Assembly (NCBI GenBank): GCA_023665555.1
Contig: JAMPDR010000001.1
Location: 62,001-126,000, forward strand
Length of the DNA: 64,000 nucleotides
Source: Ruminococcus sp.
GTDB taxonomy: Bacteria; Bacillota; Clostridia; Oscillospirales; Acutalibacteraceae
Reading direction: 5' to 3'
The translations under genes and the position numbers were made by a program. The notes under the pieces were generated by a model. That model was not told where the DNA came from and did not search any database. It was given only the letters and a program-made list of their open reading frames with translations. Shown here piece after piece: positions 23,691 through 33,653 of this stretch (position 1 is its first letter; every line of letters begins with the position of its first letter).

Positions 23691-23724
23691 TTTCAATATA
23701 AAAAATTACAGGAAGTGATATTTT

Positions 23725-26700
23725 ATGAATAAAAAAATTAACAAATTGTATCAAATTGTCATAACCACCATTATGGCGGCAGTCATATCCTTGATTTGTT
23801 TGATTCCGTCTTTTGCGGCAACAGACAGTGCTTTTGAAAAAACACTCTCAGGTTTTCCCGAAAGCTATAAGCCATATTTGAGAGAACTTCATTCTGCTCA
23901 TTCCGCTTGGAAGTTTGTTCCGCTTCAGACAGGCCTTGACTGGACTGCTGCTGTTGATGCGGAACAATCAAATAACCGAAGTCTTGTTCAAAATGGCAAT
24001 GCTTTTACAGACATCTTCAAAAGTAGAAATTCAGGTGACTATAACGCATCAAAAGGTACTTTTATTGAAAAAGATTCAGGATTTGTAACTGCCAACAAAC
24101 TTGCAGTTTCATATTACATGGATCCGAGAAACTTTCTCACAGAGGAAGGCATATTTCAGTTTGAAGATCTTTCGTTTAATTCTTCCTTCAATACTCAGGC
24201 TATTGAAAATGTTCTCAAAGGATCATTTATGGCTAACAAGACCATTAGTTATTATGACTCCAAGGGAAAACTTGTCAGCACTAAAGAAAAATATTCAACT
24301 GTAATTTATAATGCCGGTAAAACTTATAATATCAATCCCGTTTTTCTGGCGGCGAGAATCATGAAGGAAGTCGGTGCTGCCACTGCCGGAACAAGCGTAA
24401 GCGGAATTGATGAACTCTATCCGGGAATATATAACTTCTATAACATCGGTGCTAATGACGGCTCGATTTATATTTGTTCGAAATGCGGTTCAACATCAAA
24501 AGAAAGCGGAAAATGCTCAAATGATAAAACCGCAAGAATTTTACACTCTCCTGCACAGCGTGGACTTAGATCCGCACAAAACGACTCCGGATATTCAAGA
24601 CCATGGAACACACCGCAAAAAGCAATTAACGGCGGTGCTCAGTTTATTGCAGAAAAGTATATCAGCAAAGGTCAGTATACGGGATATCTTCAGAAATTCA
24701 ACGTTAATCCGAACGGTTCATACAAAGTATACGATCATCAATATATGACAGATCTTTCAGCCGCTGTTGTTCCGGGATATTCGAGTTACACTTCATATAA
24801 AACTAACGGCTGGCTTGAAACTGCATTTATCTTCTCAATCCCCGTTTATAACAACATGCCTGCCGCAAGCAATATGACAGGTACAATTCAAGCTGCAGAT
24901 GCTAAGAATCAAACAGCTACTATACGTAATGGAATTGCACGTTCTGTCAGAACTGAACCAACAACAGAACAATCAAATGTTATAACTTCTGTTGACGGTG
25001 GAGCATCAGTCGACGTTCTAAGCAAAAAGGCTACAACTGCCGTTGATCCAAAAAACGTTGCATGCTATCCATATTGGGGACAGATTCAATTCAAAAAAGA
25101 CTCAAAAACCTACAAGGGTTATGTTTACAGCAACTTTTTGAATTTGACAACAACTACCAATGTTCCTACGGGTAACTATACCCCAATTGAATTCAAAACA
25201 AACAAAGCACTTGAATTGCGATATATTTCATCAGACCCGTCAATAGCAACGATTGTGAACGACAAAACAATAAAGTTTCTTAAAAACGGAAAAGTTACGA
25301 TAACAGCATACGATTCCATCGGTCATTACGATGTTATAAGCTATAATGTATGCTCCAATGCATCGGATTTATCAGTCAGCGGTGTTGCTGTTAAAAATAT
25401 CGGTGATACAACTGCCACTGTATCATTCAAGAAAAACAGCAATTGCACGGCATACGAAGTTTATGTTGTTAACACAAACAACAAACTTATCACCTCAGCG
25501 GTTACAACATCAACATCTGTTGATGTAAAATCATTATCCGCTGAACAAAACTATAAGGTATATGTCAGAGGTCTTAAGCAGAGTGGAAACAATAAGTCTT
25601 ATTCCACCTATTGTGCACCTGTTTCGTTTACAACCGTTTCCCCTGCTCCGCCAAGCAAAGTCAGCGGTCTTAAGACTGCTGCCAAGGGATATGACACTGT
25701 CACACTGACGTGGACTAAGATGAGCAACATCACAGGCTATGAGATATACACTTACAATGCAAATACCAAAGAATATAAAAAACTGGCTTCCGTCGGCTCA
25801 TCGGCAACTTCATATGCAGATAAATCCGCCAATGCATTGTCAGCTACTCAATATTCAATCAGAGCATACAAGACATATAAAGGAAGCAACATTTATTCTC
25901 CGTATTCTTCGATTGTAACGCATAAACCTGCAACTATAACCGTCGGACAGGTTACAGGTCTTACACAGTCGAGCAGTACAAGCACTACTATCACTCTTAA
26001 ATGGAGCAGTGTTAAGGACGCAACAGGATATAAAGTTCAGAAATACGATGAGAAAAACAAAAAGTATGTTGATGTTGCAACTGTAAGCGGAAACACTTGC
26101 ACAATTAAATCACTTACTGCTAACAAATCATATAAATTCAGAGTCAGAGCCTATATCAAGGTTTATACTAAAACGGTTTATGGTTCATATTCATCTGTTC
26201 TGACCGGATATACCGGTCCTGACACAGTAAAAAAATTGACGCAGAGCAATACAAGTTCAACAGCATATAAAATTTCGTGGTCAGCTGTCAAAGGCGCAAG
26301 CGGATATAGAATTTATAAATATGATTCATCTTCAAAAAGCTATAAGAAGTATAAAGATACAACGTCAACTTCATTAACTGTTTCAAAACTTTCGGCAGGA
26401 ACTGTTCACAAATATCAAATTGCGGCTTACACAAAAAAATCCAATGTAACCTATTGGGGCAGTAAGAGTTCTGCTTTCACAATTGCAACAACTCCTGCTA
26501 AAACAACCGGACTTGCTCAAAAGAGTACTTCTTCCACTGCTTACACACTTTCATGGAAAGCTGTTAAGGGTGCGACAGGATACGGTGTATACAGATACGA
26601 CTCTTCGTCAAAAAGCTATAAGAAAATCGCAACAGTTAAAACCGCATCATATAAAATCACAAAGCTTTCTCCTGTTAAAACTGCTAAATATAAAGTAAGA

Positions 26701-27330
26701 GCTTATATAGACACATCAACGGCCACACGTTGGGGTGCTTACAGTGACGTTCTTTCGGCAACAACTGCACCTGATAAGGTAAAGACAATTTCTCAATCAG
26801 GTACAAGCAAAACAGGATATACACTTAAATGGTCTGCTGTCAAGGGTGCAACAGGATATCGAATCTATAAATATGATTCTTCATCAAAGAGTTATAAAAA
26901 GCTTAAAGATGTAACCTCAACATCTTATAAAATCACAGGTCTTTCAGCCGGTAAAACGGCCAAATACCAAATTAAAGCGTATATCAAAACGTCAACGGGA
27001 ACATATTGGGGTTCTTCAAGTGCTGTTTTCACCGCCGCAACAACTCCCGATATGGTTAAAAACCTGACACAAAGTGCAACAAGTACGACAGGATATACCT
27101 TGAAATGGAAGGCAGTCAGCGGTGCAACAGGCTACAGGGTTTACAAATATGATGCGGCATCAAAAAGCTATAAAAAACTCAAAGATGTAACTTCAACCTC
27201 ATGTAAAATTACAGGTCTTAAAGCAGGAAATTCAGCTAAATATCAGGTTAAAGCATACATCAAAGGAACAGGCGGCACTTATTACGGAACTGCAAGCACT
27301 GCTTTGACAGCAAAAACTAACACCAAGTAA
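23725..27330 (+). CDS. Secreted N-acetylglucosaminidase with SH3-like and seven FN3 domains
   Basis: 1201 residues. A signal peptide (1-31, cleaved near SFA-ATD) precedes a LytB/GH73-type glucosaminidase domain (about 45-400) with the probable catalytic E215 in ARIMKEVGAATAG. A CxxC pair (ICSKCGS) and a later GKCSN lie inside that domain. An SH3-like segment follows (about 400-480), then a Big2-like segment (about 490-545) and seven fibronectin-III-type repeats (about 550-1195); repeats four to seven are closely related. There is no sortase motif or transmembrane anchor. It cuts glucosamine bonds in peptidoglycan and probably acts in cell separation or wall turnover. The repeats probably act as spacers or binders. 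Confidence 0.85.
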   Translation: MNKKINKLYQIVITTIMAAVISLICLIPSFAATDSAFEKTLSGFPESYKPYLRELHSAHSAWKFVPLQTGLDWTAAVDAEQSNNRSLVQNGNAFTDIFKSRNSGDYNASKGTFIEKDSGFVTANKLAVSYYMDPRNFLTEEGIFQFEDLSFNSSFNTQAIENVLKGSFMANKTISYYDSKGKLVSTKEKYSTVIYNAGKTYNINPVFLAARIMKEVGAATAGTSVSGIDELYPGIYNFYNIGANDGSIYICSKCGSTSKESGKCSNDKTARILHSPAQRGLRSAQNDSGYSRPWNTPQKAINGGAQFIAEKYISKGQYTGYLQKFNVNPNGSYKVYDHQYMTDLSAAVVPGYSSYTSYKTNGWLETAFIFSIPVYNNMPAASNMTGTIQAADAKNQTATIRNGIARSVRTEPTTEQSNVITSVDGGASVDVLSKKATTAVDPKNVACYPYWGQIQFKKDSKTYKGYVYSNFLNLTTTTNVPTGNYTPIEFKTNKALELRYISSDPSIATIVNDKTIKFLKNGKVTITAYDSIGHYDVISYNVCSNASDLSVSGVAVKNIGDTTATVSFKKNSNCTAYEVYVVNTNNKLITSAVTTSTSVDVKSLSAEQNYKVYVRGLKQSGNNKSYSTYCAPVSFTTVSPAPPSKVSGLKTAAKGYDTVTLTWTKMSNITGYEIYTYNANTKEYKKLASVGSSATSYADKSANALSATQYSIRAYKTYKGSNIYSPYSSIVTHKPATITVGQVTGLTQSSSTSTTITLKWSSVKDATGYKVQKYDEKNKKYVDVATVSGNTCTIKSLTANKSYKFRVRAYIKVYTKTVYGSYSSVLTGYTGPDTVKKLTQSNTSSTAYKISWSAVKGASGYRIYKYDSSSKSYKKYKDTTSTSLTVSKLSAGTVHKYQIAAYTKKSNVTYWGSKSSAFTIATTPAKTTGLAQKSTSSTAYTLSWKAVKGATGYGVYRYDSSSKSYKKIATVKTASYKITKLSPVKTAKYKVRAYIDTSTATRWGAYSDVLSATTAPDKVKTISQSGTSKTGYTLKWSAVKGATGYRIYKYDSSSKSYKKLKDVTSTSYKITGLSAGKTAKYQIKAYIKTSTGTYWGSSSAVFTAATTPDMVKNLTQSATSTTGYTLKWKAVSGATGYRVYKYDAASKSYKKLKDVTSTSCKITGLKAGNSAKYQVKAYIKGTGGTYYGTASTALTAKTNTK

Positions 27331-27351
27331 ATTGTTTATCAGCTTTCACGG

Positions 27352-27380
27352 TTGACAAACATAATCAAAAACGGTAAAAT
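27352..27380 (+). promoter_or_regulatory. metG promoter
   Basis: TTGACA, 17 bases, TAAAAT, ending 38 bases before the metG ATG. The leader is too short for a T-box. Confidence 0.8.
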
Positions 27381-27418
27381 TATATGGTTAATATCTATTA
27401 AAGGAGAGATTTGAATAT

Positions 27419-29356
27419 ATGGATAAAGGAAAGTTTTATATAACAACCGCAATTGCATATACCTCAAGAAAACCGCACATCGGAAACAGCTATGAAATTG
27501 TTTTGACTGATGCGATTGCAAGATACAAAAGATTGCAGGGATATGATGTATATTTCTTGACGGGCACTGATGAACACGGTCAGAAAATCGAAGAATATGC
27601 AAAAGCAGAGGGTGTAACACCAAAGCAATATGTTGATAAGGTTGCAGGTGAAATTAAGTCTATCTGTGACACACTCAACACCACTTATGATAAATTCATC
27701 AGAACAACCGATGACTATCATGAAAAGGTCGTTCAAAAGATTTTCAAGAAACTCTACGATCAAGGTGATATTTACAAGAGTGAATATGAAGGTCTTTACT
27801 GCACACCGTGCGAATCATTCTGGACAGAGTCACAGCTTGTTGACGGTAAATGCCCGGACTGCGGACGCGAAGTAAAAAAAGCAAAGGAAGAGGCCTATTT
27901 CCTCCGACTTTCAAAATATCAAAAGCAGCTTGAAGAATATATTGAATCAAATGACAACTTTATTTATCCCGAAAGCCGAAAAAAAGAAATGCTCAACAAT
28001 TTCATTAAACCAGGACTTCAGGATCTATGCGTTTCAAGAACATCATTCAAATGGGGTATTCCTGTTACATTTGACGATAAACATGTTATTTATGTTTGGA
28101 TTGACGCTCTTTCAAACTATATCACTGCAATCGGATATGACCCAGACGGCAGTAGCGAACAATATAAGAAATATTGGCCTGCTGATGTTCATATCATCGG
28201 AAAGGACATTGTTCGTTTCCATACCATCTATTGGCCAATTATGCTTATGGCTCTCGGCGAACCGCTTCCGAAACAGGTATACGGTCACCCATGGCTGCTC
28301 TTCGGCACTGACAAGATGTCAAAATCAAAGGGAAATGTAATTTACGCTGATGACCTTGTTAAACTTATCGGTGTTGACGCAGTAAGATATTATCTGCTTG
28401 CAGAAATGCCTCACGCAAATGACGGTTCCATCTCTTACGGCACTATAATTGAGAGATATAATTCAGACCTTGCTAACACCCTCGGCAACCTGGTTAACCG
28501 AACAATTGCCATGACAAACAAATATTTCGGCGGTGTTATTCAAAGTTCACAGTATGTTGAGGATATTGACAATGAACTTAAAGCAGCAGCACTTGATGCA
28601 GTTGCCAAGGTTGACAAGAATATTTCTGATTATCATATGGCTGATGCAGTTGAAGCCGTTATTGCTCTTGCAAAACGTTGCAACAAATATATTGACGAAA
28701 CAGCTCCATGGGCGCTTGCAAAGGACGAGAGCAAAAAAGAAAGACTCGGAACAGTTCTTTATAATCTTCTTGAAGGCATCCGCTTCATTTCTGTTCTTCT
28801 TTCAGCTTTCATGCCGGACACATCCAAAGCAATTCTTTCTCAGATGAACTGCGATATTGATTCTTATGACAGTCTTTCATCTTTCGGAGCACTCAATGAA
28901 GGTACTGTTGTTGGAACAGCAACTCCTCTCTTCGCTCGTATCGATGCAGAAAAGATGCTTGCTGACATCGAGGCTAAGCAGAAGGAATCAGCCGCTAAAG
29001 AGAAAACTATTGAAGAAATTGAGGGTGTTGCAAAAATCACAATTGACGATTTTGCAAAAGTTGACCTTCGTGTTGCTCAAGTTGTAGATTGTGAGCCAAT
29101 TAAGAGAGCAAAAAAATTGCTTAAACTTACCCTTGATGACGGAACAAACAAACCGAGAACAGTTGCGTCCGGCATTGCTCAGTGGTATAAGCCGGAAGAT
29201 CTCATAGGTAAAAAGGTTATTGTTGTTTCTAACCTTAAGCCGGCTGTGCTTTGCGGTGTTGAAAGCCAGGGAATGATTCTTGCAGCTGATTGCAGCGAGG
29301 ACGATGTTAAAGTTGTTTTTGTTGACGGCATGCCGAACGGAGCGAAAGTAAGATGA
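27419..29356 (+). CDS. metG: Methionine–tRNA ligase
   Basis: 645 residues. The class I signature is HIGN (20-23) and the second signature is KMSKS (near 298). A zinc knuckle (CTPCE and CPDCG) lies near 126-145. The helical anticodon domain follows and a C-terminal EMAP/tRNA-binding domain starts near 535 (ITIDDFAKVDLRVAQV). It charges initiator and elongator tRNA-Met. It is followed by tatD with a four-base overlap, the usual order in Firmicutes. AAAGGAG precedes the start. Confidence 0.95.
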   Translation: MDKGKFYITTAIAYTSRKPHIGNSYEIVLTDAIARYKRLQGYDVYFLTGTDEHGQKIEEYAKAEGVTPKQYVDKVAGEIKSICDTLNTTYDKFIRTTDDYHEKVVQKIFKKLYDQGDIYKSEYEGLYCTPCESFWTESQLVDGKCPDCGREVKKAKEEAYFLRLSKYQKQLEEYIESNDNFIYPESRKKEMLNNFIKPGLQDLCVSRTSFKWGIPVTFDDKHVIYVWIDALSNYITAIGYDPDGSSEQYKKYWPADVHIIGKDIVRFHTIYWPIMLMALGEPLPKQVYGHPWLLFGTDKMSKSKGNVIYADDLVKLIGVDAVRYYLLAEMPHANDGSISYGTIIERYNSDLANTLGNLVNRTIAMTNKYFGGVIQSSQYVEDIDNELKAAALDAVAKVDKNISDYHMADAVEAVIALAKRCNKYIDETAPWALAKDESKKERLGTVLYNLLEGIRFISVLLSAFMPDTSKAILSQMNCDIDSYDSLSSFGALNEGTVVGTATPLFARIDAEKMLADIEAKQKESAAKEKTIEEIEGVAKITIDDFAKVDLRVAQVVDCEPIKRAKKLLKLTLDDGTNKPRTVASGIAQWYKPEDLIGKKVIVVSNLKPAVLCGVESQGMILAADCSEDDVKVVFVDGMPNGAKVR

Positions 29357-30123
29357 TGTACAGCGGTATTTTTGATACACATGCACATTATGACGATGAA
29401 AAATTTAATGAGGACAGAGCCGAGGTTCTGTCCTTTATTAAAGAGCAAGGTGTATGTAACATAATTAATTGCGGATGCAATCTAAAATCATCTCTAACGT
29501 CAATAGAACTTGCTGATAAATATGACTTTGTTTATGCGGCAATCGGTGTTCACCCAAGTGATGCGGAAGAAGCAACAGACGTGGATCTTGAAACACTAAA
29601 AAGACTATACAACCATAAAAAGGTTATCGCTGCAGGTGAAATCGGACTTGATTATCACTATGACTTTTCATCAAAAGAAAGACAGCTTGAAGTGTTTGAA
29701 TATCAAATTCAGCTTGCAAATGAACTTGATTTGCCTGTTATCGTTCACGACCGTGAAGCACATGAGGACACACTCAATCTTTTGAAAAAATACAAGCCGA
29801 AAGGTGTTGTTCATTGCTTTTCCGGCAGCACTGAAACAGCAAGAGAAGTGATAAACATCGGTATGTACATAGGACTTGGCGGTGCTGTCACCTTTAAGAA
29901 CGCAAAGAAACCTATAGAGGTCGCTAAATTTGTTCCTAGTGATAGAATACTGCTTGAAACAGACTGTCCATATATGGCACCTGTTCCTTTCAGAGGAAAG
30001 CGCTGTGATTCTTCTCTAATCCCCCACGCTGCTGCTGTTATTGCGGGAGTCAGGGGTGAGGATATACAATCTCTGATTGATACATGCAGAGAAAATGCAA
30101 ACAGATTGTTTTTAAATAAGTAA
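29353..30123 (+). CDS. TatD family metal-dependent DNase
   Basis: 256 residues, standard length. Metal-binding positions are visible: FDTHAHYDD (7-15), the conserved AAGEIGLDYHYD (about 93-104), PVIVHDREA (about 134-142), HCFSGS (about 156-161) and LLETDCPY (about 198-205). TatD enzymes cut single-stranded DNA and repair oxidative damage ends. It starts inside metG's stop region (ATGATG), so translation is coupled. Confidence 0.92.
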   Translation: MMYSGIFDTHAHYDDEKFNEDRAEVLSFIKEQGVCNIINCGCNLKSSLTSIELADKYDFVYAAIGVHPSDAEEATDVDLETLKRLYNHKKVIAAGEIGLDYHYDFSSKERQLEVFEYQIQLANELDLPVIVHDREAHEDTLNLLKKYKPKGVVHCFSGSTETAREVINIGMYIGLGGAVTFKNAKKPIEVAKFVPSDRILLETDCPYMAPVPFRGKRCDSSLIPHAAAVIAGVRGEDIQSLIDTCRENANRLFLNK

Positions 30124-30135
30124 TGACAAACGCAA

Positions 30136-30163
30136 AATCCCTACCGAGAAATCAGTAGGGATT
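30136..30163 (+). terminator. Terminator after tatD
   Basis: AATCCCTAC and GTAGGGATT form a nine-pair stem around CGAGAAATCA; weak T tract (AATTGCT). Confidence 0.6.
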
Positions 30164-30189
30164 AATTGCTATGTTTTATAATGAGTTGA

Positions 30190-31515
30190 TCAGTGCTTAA
30201 AGCAGGCATTGTATTGCTTTGCCCATTTGAGAACCTTGACTTTGTTGTATTCTTTTGGAAGTGCGTTTGTGACAATGGTTGCTTTTATCACTTCCTTACC
30301 CATGCGTATAACCTTTGAAAGAACATTTTTATTTCCAAATAAACCTTTTAACTTGATCTTTATATCATCAATTTTCATACCGCCAAGCATTGCAGTGAGG
30401 CTCGTTGAATCGGCACCTATTGTCATATCTTCGGCATTAAGTATGCCGTTTTCAAAAATATAATCAAGTTCACTGCCCTCTAATCTGGTAAGCATTAACT
30501 TAACGCATGCGAGCGGCGCAAGTCCGGCTCCGATTTCATTGTAGAAATCTCTCTGATATTTCCAGAGCGTTTCCGCACTGAAACACTCATCTTTATCGGC
30601 AACAACAGCATCGGCAAGAATTCTGCCGGCTTTAAGGCTGTTTGCGATACCGGAACCGATGATCGGAACTGTCATGAATGCGCTGTCACCAATTGCGGCA
30701 TAGCCATCGGCAACAAGAACTGCAAGCGGCTGACGTACAGGAATATTTACAAACTGACCGCCCCTCACCAGCTCAGTACCAAGGCAACTTTCCGTTTCTC
30801 TGAGAATGTTAAGCGTCCTGATCACTTCATCCATATCGAACGGTTCAAACCTGCCGATGAGCACATCAGTATATTCTTCTTCAGCGGCAACCCAGCAGAT
30901 GCCAAGTTTGTTTTGATGCAGCAACATCACCTTGAATTTATCTTGATCTACTTCAGCCGTCCTATTGAAAAAGCCACGATAAACATAAAACTGTTCATAC
31001 TCACCTATATTTTGTTGAATTCCTGACGATATAGGCATTTTACTTCTGAGAGGTGAATTTATACCGGCAGCATCAATAATCAAATCAGCGTACTCCACAC
31101 CTTTATCAGTTTCGACACCAACCACACGGTTACCGAGAAATATCGGTGAATTGACCGTGGTTTCAAAAACAAATTTTACTCCGTTTCTTTCAGCATGAGC
31201 GATAATATGCGCATATATATCCTTACGCTCCATCTGAATTTCGAGTTGATCTATCGGAGTATCCTGACGCAACGGTATTGAAAATGACGGACCGAAAAAA
31301 GTCATATCGTGCTTTAATTTAAATTTTTCCTTTTCGGGCAGTTCCATTTCAGCACAGATAAAACCATTCTTATCAAATATATCTGTCCAGTCATAACCCA
31401 TGTTTTCTCTTGAATTCCTTTCAATTACCGTAACATCGAAACCTCTTTTTGCAAGGATTGCGGCGGCAGAAATACCGCCATGTCCTCCACCTGCAACAAT
31501 AATACGTTTTGACAT
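30190..31515 (-). CDS. FAD-dependent oxidoreductase, geranylgeranyl-reductase-like
   Basis: 441 residues from ATG 31515 (AAGGAG nine bases upstream; a 23-residue longer frame is non-conserved). An N-terminal dinucleotide fold (VAGGGHGGISAAAILAKRGF, then VIERN) and a second FAD motif GDSAFMTVPIIGSGIAN (about 270-290) place it with squalene-epoxidase and geranylgeranyl-reductase-like flavoproteins. The substrate is unknown. It is transcribed alone, between tatD and spoIVA, with terminators on both sides. Confidence 0.8.
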   Translation of the reverse strand: MSKRIIVAGGGHGGISAAAILAKRGFDVTVIERNSRENMGYDWTDIFDKNGFICAEMELPEKEKFKLKHDMTFFGPSFSIPLRQDTPIDQLEIQMERKDIYAHIIAHAERNGVKFVFETTVNSPIFLGNRVVGVETDKGVEYADLIIDAAGINSPLRSKMPISSGIQQNIGEYEQFYVYRGFFNRTAEVDQDKFKVMLLHQNKLGICWVAAEEEYTDVLIGRFEPFDMDEVIRTLNILRETESCLGTELVRGGQFVNIPVRQPLAVLVADGYAAIGDSAFMTVPIIGSGIANSLKAGRILADAVVADKDECFSAETLWKYQRDFYNEIGAGLAPLACVKLMLTRLEGSELDYIFENGILNAEDMTIGADSTSLTAMLGGMKIDDIKIKLKGLFGNKNVLSKVIRMGKEVIKATIVTNALPKEYNKVKVLKWAKQYNACFKH

Positions 31516-31582
31516 AAATATTCTCCTTATACAATATTTTCTTCGTACATCAATATTAACATAAAACCAAATAAAATACAAC

Positions 31583-31620
31583 AAAAATCAGTCTGTAAAA
31601 TATAATACAGACTGATTTTT
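31583..31620 (-). terminator. spoIVA terminator
   Basis: AAAAATCAGTCTGTA and TACAGACTGATTTTT form a perfect 15-base stem with an eight-base loop; A/T ends make it work in both directions. Confidence 0.85.
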
Positions 31621-31652
31621 GCGGAGTGTAATTTAGAAAAAAGTAGATTTTA

Positions 31653-33131
31653 TTAAAGGATTATACAAATAAGTCCGCTGCATCCCTCGTTGATAACACG
31701 TTCAAGAGTTTCTTGGAGTTTGATTCTCGCATCAACGGGCATGTGATAAAGTTTATTATGAAGTCCCTCATTGACAAGACTATCAAGCGACTTACCGAAG
31801 ATATTTGATTCCCAGATTTTCGACGGATCTTCTTCAAAGCCTTTGAGAAGATACATAATCAGTTCCTCCGATTGCGTTTCTGTTCCTACAATAGGCGCAA
31901 CTTCAGTAGTGATATTAGCTTTGAGCATGTGTATAGACGGAGCGGATGCTTTCAAACGTACACCATAGCGTCCTCCCTGCTTCATTATTTCAGGTTCTTC
32001 AAGGCTCAGTTCCTGCATGGTTGGCATAATGATTCCGTAACCTGTTTTTTCAACCTCGTCAAGTGCTTCTTTGAAGCGCAAATAATCCTTTTTCATTGCT
32101 GAAAGTTCAATCATGCTGCTGAACAATTCACGGTCGTCTTTTATCTCAATACCGCACTTTTCAGTGAGCACTTTATAGAACAGTTCGGGTTTGACGGAAA
32201 GGTTAATTTTAACACTTCCGTTTGATAAATCTACCTTTTCAACCTTGCCATCTGTTATATCCTCTACCTCAAGCAGTTTTGAAAGGACGGTTTTGGAATC
32301 CTTGACTTTTTTCATTTCCTTTGCGGCTGAGAAAGCGGCTGAATATATTTCAGAGCGCAGCCAATGATTTTTATCAAGCCTTGATATCCACGGCGCAAAG
32401 TTGATTTTCATTTCACGAACAGGAAATTCATAGAGCAACATGCTGAGAATTTCGGTTATTTCGCTCTCGTCAAGTTCCATGCAATTTACAGGTATGACAC
32501 CAACAGAATATTTTGCACTTAGTTCTGCTGCAAGCTCGATTGCTGCTTTTCCATGCGGATCCGTACTATTGAGCAAAACAACAAAGGGCTTTTCTATTTC
32601 ACGAAGTTCATCTATTACACGTTCCTCTGCATCTGCATATTCACTGCGCGGTATATCTCCGATTGAGCCGTCAGTCGTTATGACAAGCCCGATTGTTGAA
32701 TGTTCGGTGATAACTTTTTTTGTGCCTATTTCGGCAGCCATGTTGAACGGTATATCTTTATCAAACCAGGGTGTTTTAACCATTCTTGGATTATCATTTT
32801 CAATATATCCGAGTGAACTCGGCACTATGTAACCGACGCAATCAATCATTCGAACATTGAACTTGGTCGTGTCGTCAATCGTAAGTTCAACAGCATCCTC
32901 AGGAATAAATTTGGGTTCGGTTGTCATTATCGTTCTGCCTGATGATGACTGCGGCAGTTCGTCAAGTGCTCTTTCACGTTTTGCATCGCTTGATATATTA
33001 GGGAGCACCAACACATCCATAAATCGTTTTATAAACGATGATTTACCTGTTCTGACAGGCCCGACAACTCCGATATATATGTCACCTTGCGTACGCACTG
33101 CAATTGAATTATAAATGCTTTGGTTTGTCAT
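31653..33131 (-). CDS. spoIVA: Stage IV sporulation protein A (spore coat ATPase)
   Basis: 492 residues from ATG 33131 (GGAGG seven bases upstream), normal family length. Walker A GPVRTGKSS (24-32) and the nearby GRTIMTTEPKF switch are typical of this TRAFAC-type ATPase, which polymerises on the forespore surface to form the coat base. The C-terminal localisation part ends in GCSGLICIIL. Its presence implies a spore former. A sigma-E-like promoter precedes it. Confidence 0.95.
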   Translation of the reverse strand: MTNQSIYNSIAVRTQGDIYIGVVGPVRTGKSSFIKRFMDVLVLPNISSDAKRERALDELPQSSSGRTIMTTEPKFIPEDAVELTIDDTTKFNVRMIDCVGYIVPSSLGYIENDNPRMVKTPWFDKDIPFNMAAEIGTKKVITEHSTIGLVITTDGSIGDIPRSEYADAEERVIDELREIEKPFVVLLNSTDPHGKAAIELAAELSAKYSVGVIPVNCMELDESEITEILSMLLYEFPVREMKINFAPWISRLDKNHWLRSEIYSAAFSAAKEMKKVKDSKTVLSKLLEVEDITDGKVEKVDLSNGSVKINLSVKPELFYKVLTEKCGIEIKDDRELFSSMIELSAMKKDYLRFKEALDEVEKTGYGIIMPTMQELSLEEPEIMKQGGRYGVRLKASAPSIHMLKANITTEVAPIVGTETQSEELIMYLLKGFEEDPSKIWESNIFGKSLDSLVNEGLHNKLYHMPVDARIKLQETLERVINEGCSGLICIIL

Positions 33132-33167
33132 AAACATTCCTCCATGCTCAACATTTTCTCTTTGTTA

Positions 33168-33198
33168 ATTGATATGCAGGCATGAGGTTGTTTATGAC
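33168..33198 (-). promoter_or_regulatory. Sigma-E-like promoter of spoIVA
   Basis: On the minus strand GTCATAA, 15 bases, CATATCAAT, close to the mother-cell sigma-E pattern (ATA-type -35, CATACAAT-type -10). spoIVA is a known sigma-E gene in Bacillus and Clostridium. Confidence 0.5.
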
Positions 33199-33244
33199 AG
33201 GCTTATTATGATATTATGATTTGTTTTATACAACAAATTATAAA

Positions 33245-33268
33245 CAGCAGGGTATCTCTACCCTGCTG
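33245..33268 (-). terminator. Terminator at the end of the long minus-strand gene series
   Basis: CAGCAGGGTA and TACCCTGCTG pair perfectly around TCTC, four bases after the DUF3795 stop; TTTATAATTTG follows on the minus strand. Confidence 0.75.
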
Positions 33269-33272
33269 AAAA

Positions 33273-33653
33273 TTATTGCTGTTTCTTGCCTGTGCGTATA
33301 AACTCAATGAGTTCGTTCACATCAACAAAATAATCATAGTCACCAATGATACCATTACGGTGATAGACAATTCCGTTTTTCTCATTGCGTTCCAAAGCAT
33401 CAAGCAATGCGTCAGTTCCGAATTTTTGAGCATACAAACTGAATGTATACGGTTTAATCTTATTAAGTAATCCGTTGCGGCACAAACTATCGCAAGCATA
33501 ACAGCCATCGATTCCTTTTTCAAGTGAACAACATCTATTTACGCACCATGCTTTATCCTTGCATAAGTCAGAATTGCAACCAGAACAAGTATCATTTTCG
33601 CTACACAAGCAACAAGCAAGACCGCATCTTGCGATGCCTAATTCACGTTTCAT
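33273..33653 (-). CDS. DUF3795 cysteine-rich protein
   Basis: 126 residues with 12 cysteines in the first 63, arranged as CGLACCLC, CSGC, CVNRCCSLEK and CYACDSLC, typical of DUF3795. The C-terminus is ordinary. It probably binds a metal or iron-sulfur cluster; the role is unknown. Its start overlaps the last base of the transketolase C gene. Confidence 0.75.
   Translation of the reverse strand: MKRELGIARCGLACCLCSENDTCSGCNSDLCKDKAWCVNRCCSLEKGIDGCYACDSLCRNGLLNKIKPYTFSLYAQKFGTDALLDALERNEKNGIVYHRNGIIGDYDYFVDVNELIEFIRTGKKQQ

Noticed and set aside
27331..27418. T-box riboswitch before metG, or one before leuS (63729-63745)
   Set aside because: The leaders are 38 bases from the promoter and 17 bases from the previous gene, too short for a T-box.
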